Shown one piece after another: positions 63,585 to 64,000 of a stretch of DNA of 64,000 nucleotides. Numbering within the stretch: position 1 is the stretch's first letter; every line of letters begins with the position of its first letter. The notes under the pieces were generated by a model. The model saw only the letters and a list, made by a program, of their open reading frames with translations, searched no databases and was not told the origin of the DNA. Source of the stretch: Alphaproteobacteria bacterium (GTDB lineage Bacteria; Pseudomonadota; Alphaproteobacteria; Rhizobiales; GCA-2746425); the NCBI GenBank assembly GCA_024743215.1, contig JANSWZ010000007.1, forward strand, positions 1 through 64,000, in the 5' to 3' direction. The translations under genes were made by a program, and so were the position numbers.

Positions 63585-63779
63585 CTATAGGTCCTCCTCA
63601 GTGACGGGTTTTTCCGGAATATGATCCAGGATCATAAACAGGATCACGCCAATCAACAGTACCGGAAACCCAAATGAAAACAGAAACAGGGAAACCGGTT
63701 GGCATAGCATCACGAAGCCGGCCACAATCATGAGTGTTGCAACCCGGTAGGCGTTACTGAGCATCTTGTTAAACCCCAT
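63585..63779 (-). CDS. Small membrane protein
   Basis: A 64-residue protein from ATG 63779, overlapping the upstream stop by 1 base (TGATG). Residues ~10-55 form two closely spaced hydrophobic segments: VATLMIVAGFVMLCQPVSLF and LFSFGFPVLLIGVILFMIL. The tail is acidic, HIPEKPVTEEDL. I know no family. Its position between a probable ABC ATPase and dhaK suggests an accessory part of the transporter. Confidence 0.7.
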   Translation of the reverse strand: MGFNKMLSNAYRVATLMIVAGFVMLCQPVSLFLFSFGFPVLLIGVILFMILDHIPEKPVTEEDL

Positions 63780-64000
63780 CACCGACCGCCTTCGCTCTGA
63801 TGTGATACCCGCGCACCGTTGGATTTTTCAAAAAGGAACCCGGCTCCTTCGGCAACGCGAAAACCGCAGGCTTCGCCTTGCTTGAGAAGCTGTCCCTCGT
63901 CCAGCACCTTGCGGAAAAGGCCCGCGCCATAATCAATCTGTACAGCACATTCAAAGCCACGATTATCCACGGCATAAACCGACGCGGAATTGGCACCAGA
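63779..64000 (-). CDS. C-terminal part of a probable ABC-transporter ATPase (TOBE-like), cut by the window end
   Basis: Seventy-three residues ending TGA 63781-63779; the start is outside the window. SVYAVDNRGFECAVQIDYGA, QGEACGFRVAEGAGFLFEKS and NGARV have the style of the C-terminal OB/TOBE domain of MalK/UgpC-type ATPases (usual ending is a strand followed by LFD-x-x-G-x-R). The Walker motifs are not in view, so this is an inference. Coupled to the small membrane protein by a 1-bp overlap. Confidence 0.45.
   Translation of the reverse strand, partial: SGANSASVYAVDNRGFECAVQIDYGAGLFRKVLDEGQLLKQGEACGFRVAEGAGFLFEKSNGARVSHQSEGGR

Noticed and set aside
1-64000. CRISPR arrays, tRNA or rRNA genes, complete insertion sequences
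   Set aside because: No regularly spaced repeats, cloverleaf-like or rRNA-like stretches, and no intact transposase were seen; the only IS sequence is the 6034-6147 fragment.

Overview
The window looks like alphaproteobacterial (probably Rhizobiales-type) chromosome. It combines alphaproteobacterial-style gltBD, multicomponent 2-oxoacid dehydrogenase operons, three carbohydrate ABC-transport regions and an LsrF-DhaKL-RhaD/SDR operon. This assignment rests on gene content and recalled family resemblance, not on a search. The first ~165 bases are almost pure C and look like a contig-end artefact. No tRNA, rRNA or CRISPR array was seen.

Region 1 (0.4-6.6 kb) is accessory DNA. It holds a secretion-signal-less protein with the complete layout of an actinoporin (sea-anemone pore-forming toxin fold). 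Next is a two-gene Pycsar-type anti-phage module: a cyclic-nucleotide-binding TIR-like effector followed 4 nt later by a class III nucleotide cyclase. After these come a truncated replication-initiator-like gene, a CPA1 Na+/H+ antiporter and an IS5-type transposase remnant. Region 2 (6.6-16.4 kb) is mostly housekeeping: a DUF533 protein, gltD/gltB, an RBBP9-like hydrolase, a cysteine-synthase-family enzyme and a divergent HxlR regulator. Region 3 (16.4-18.0 kb) is decayed: a second piece of the replication-initiator-like gene, a headless GntR/FCD regulator and an SDR gene broken by one missing base.

Region 4 (18.2-34.2 kb) is a catabolic unit. An SDR and an ABM monooxygenase are divergent from a ribose-type ABC transporter. 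Downstream are an unusual regulator that fuses a winged helix to a cytoplasmic solute-binding-protein domain, an M24 creatinase/prolidase-family enzyme, and a 2-oxoacid dehydrogenase operon (E1alpha, E1beta, lipoyl carrier, aldehyde dehydrogenase, lipoyl-less E2 core, E3). Matching TATCCA/TGGATA palindromes precede both the transporter and the regulator.

Region 5 (34.5-42.4 kb, minus strand) is a second dehydrogenase operon (E1alpha, E1beta, E2, E3) with transaldolase and transketolase interleaved. It is divergent from region 6 (42.8-56.7 kb, plus strand). Region 6 has an RpiR-type regulator, a Tat-exported sugar-binding protein, two permeases, an ATPase, a transglutaminase-like protein, an FGGY kinase, a VOC protein, a class II aldolase, a CbbY-like phosphatase, a YihU-like reductase, a SnoaL-FMO fusion and a Gph-like phosphatase. 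The order transport, kinase, aldolase, reductase plus pentose-phosphate enzymes and an acetyl-CoA-forming complex suggests complete catabolism of an imported sugar or polyol; the reductase hints that it could be sulfonated. Region 7 (57-64 kb) has a DM13 protein, a DUF393 protein, a dehydrogenase remnant and a minus-strand operon of bifunctional aldolase/dehydrogenase, LsrF-like enzyme, DhaL, DhaK, a small membrane protein and the end of a probable ABC ATPase.
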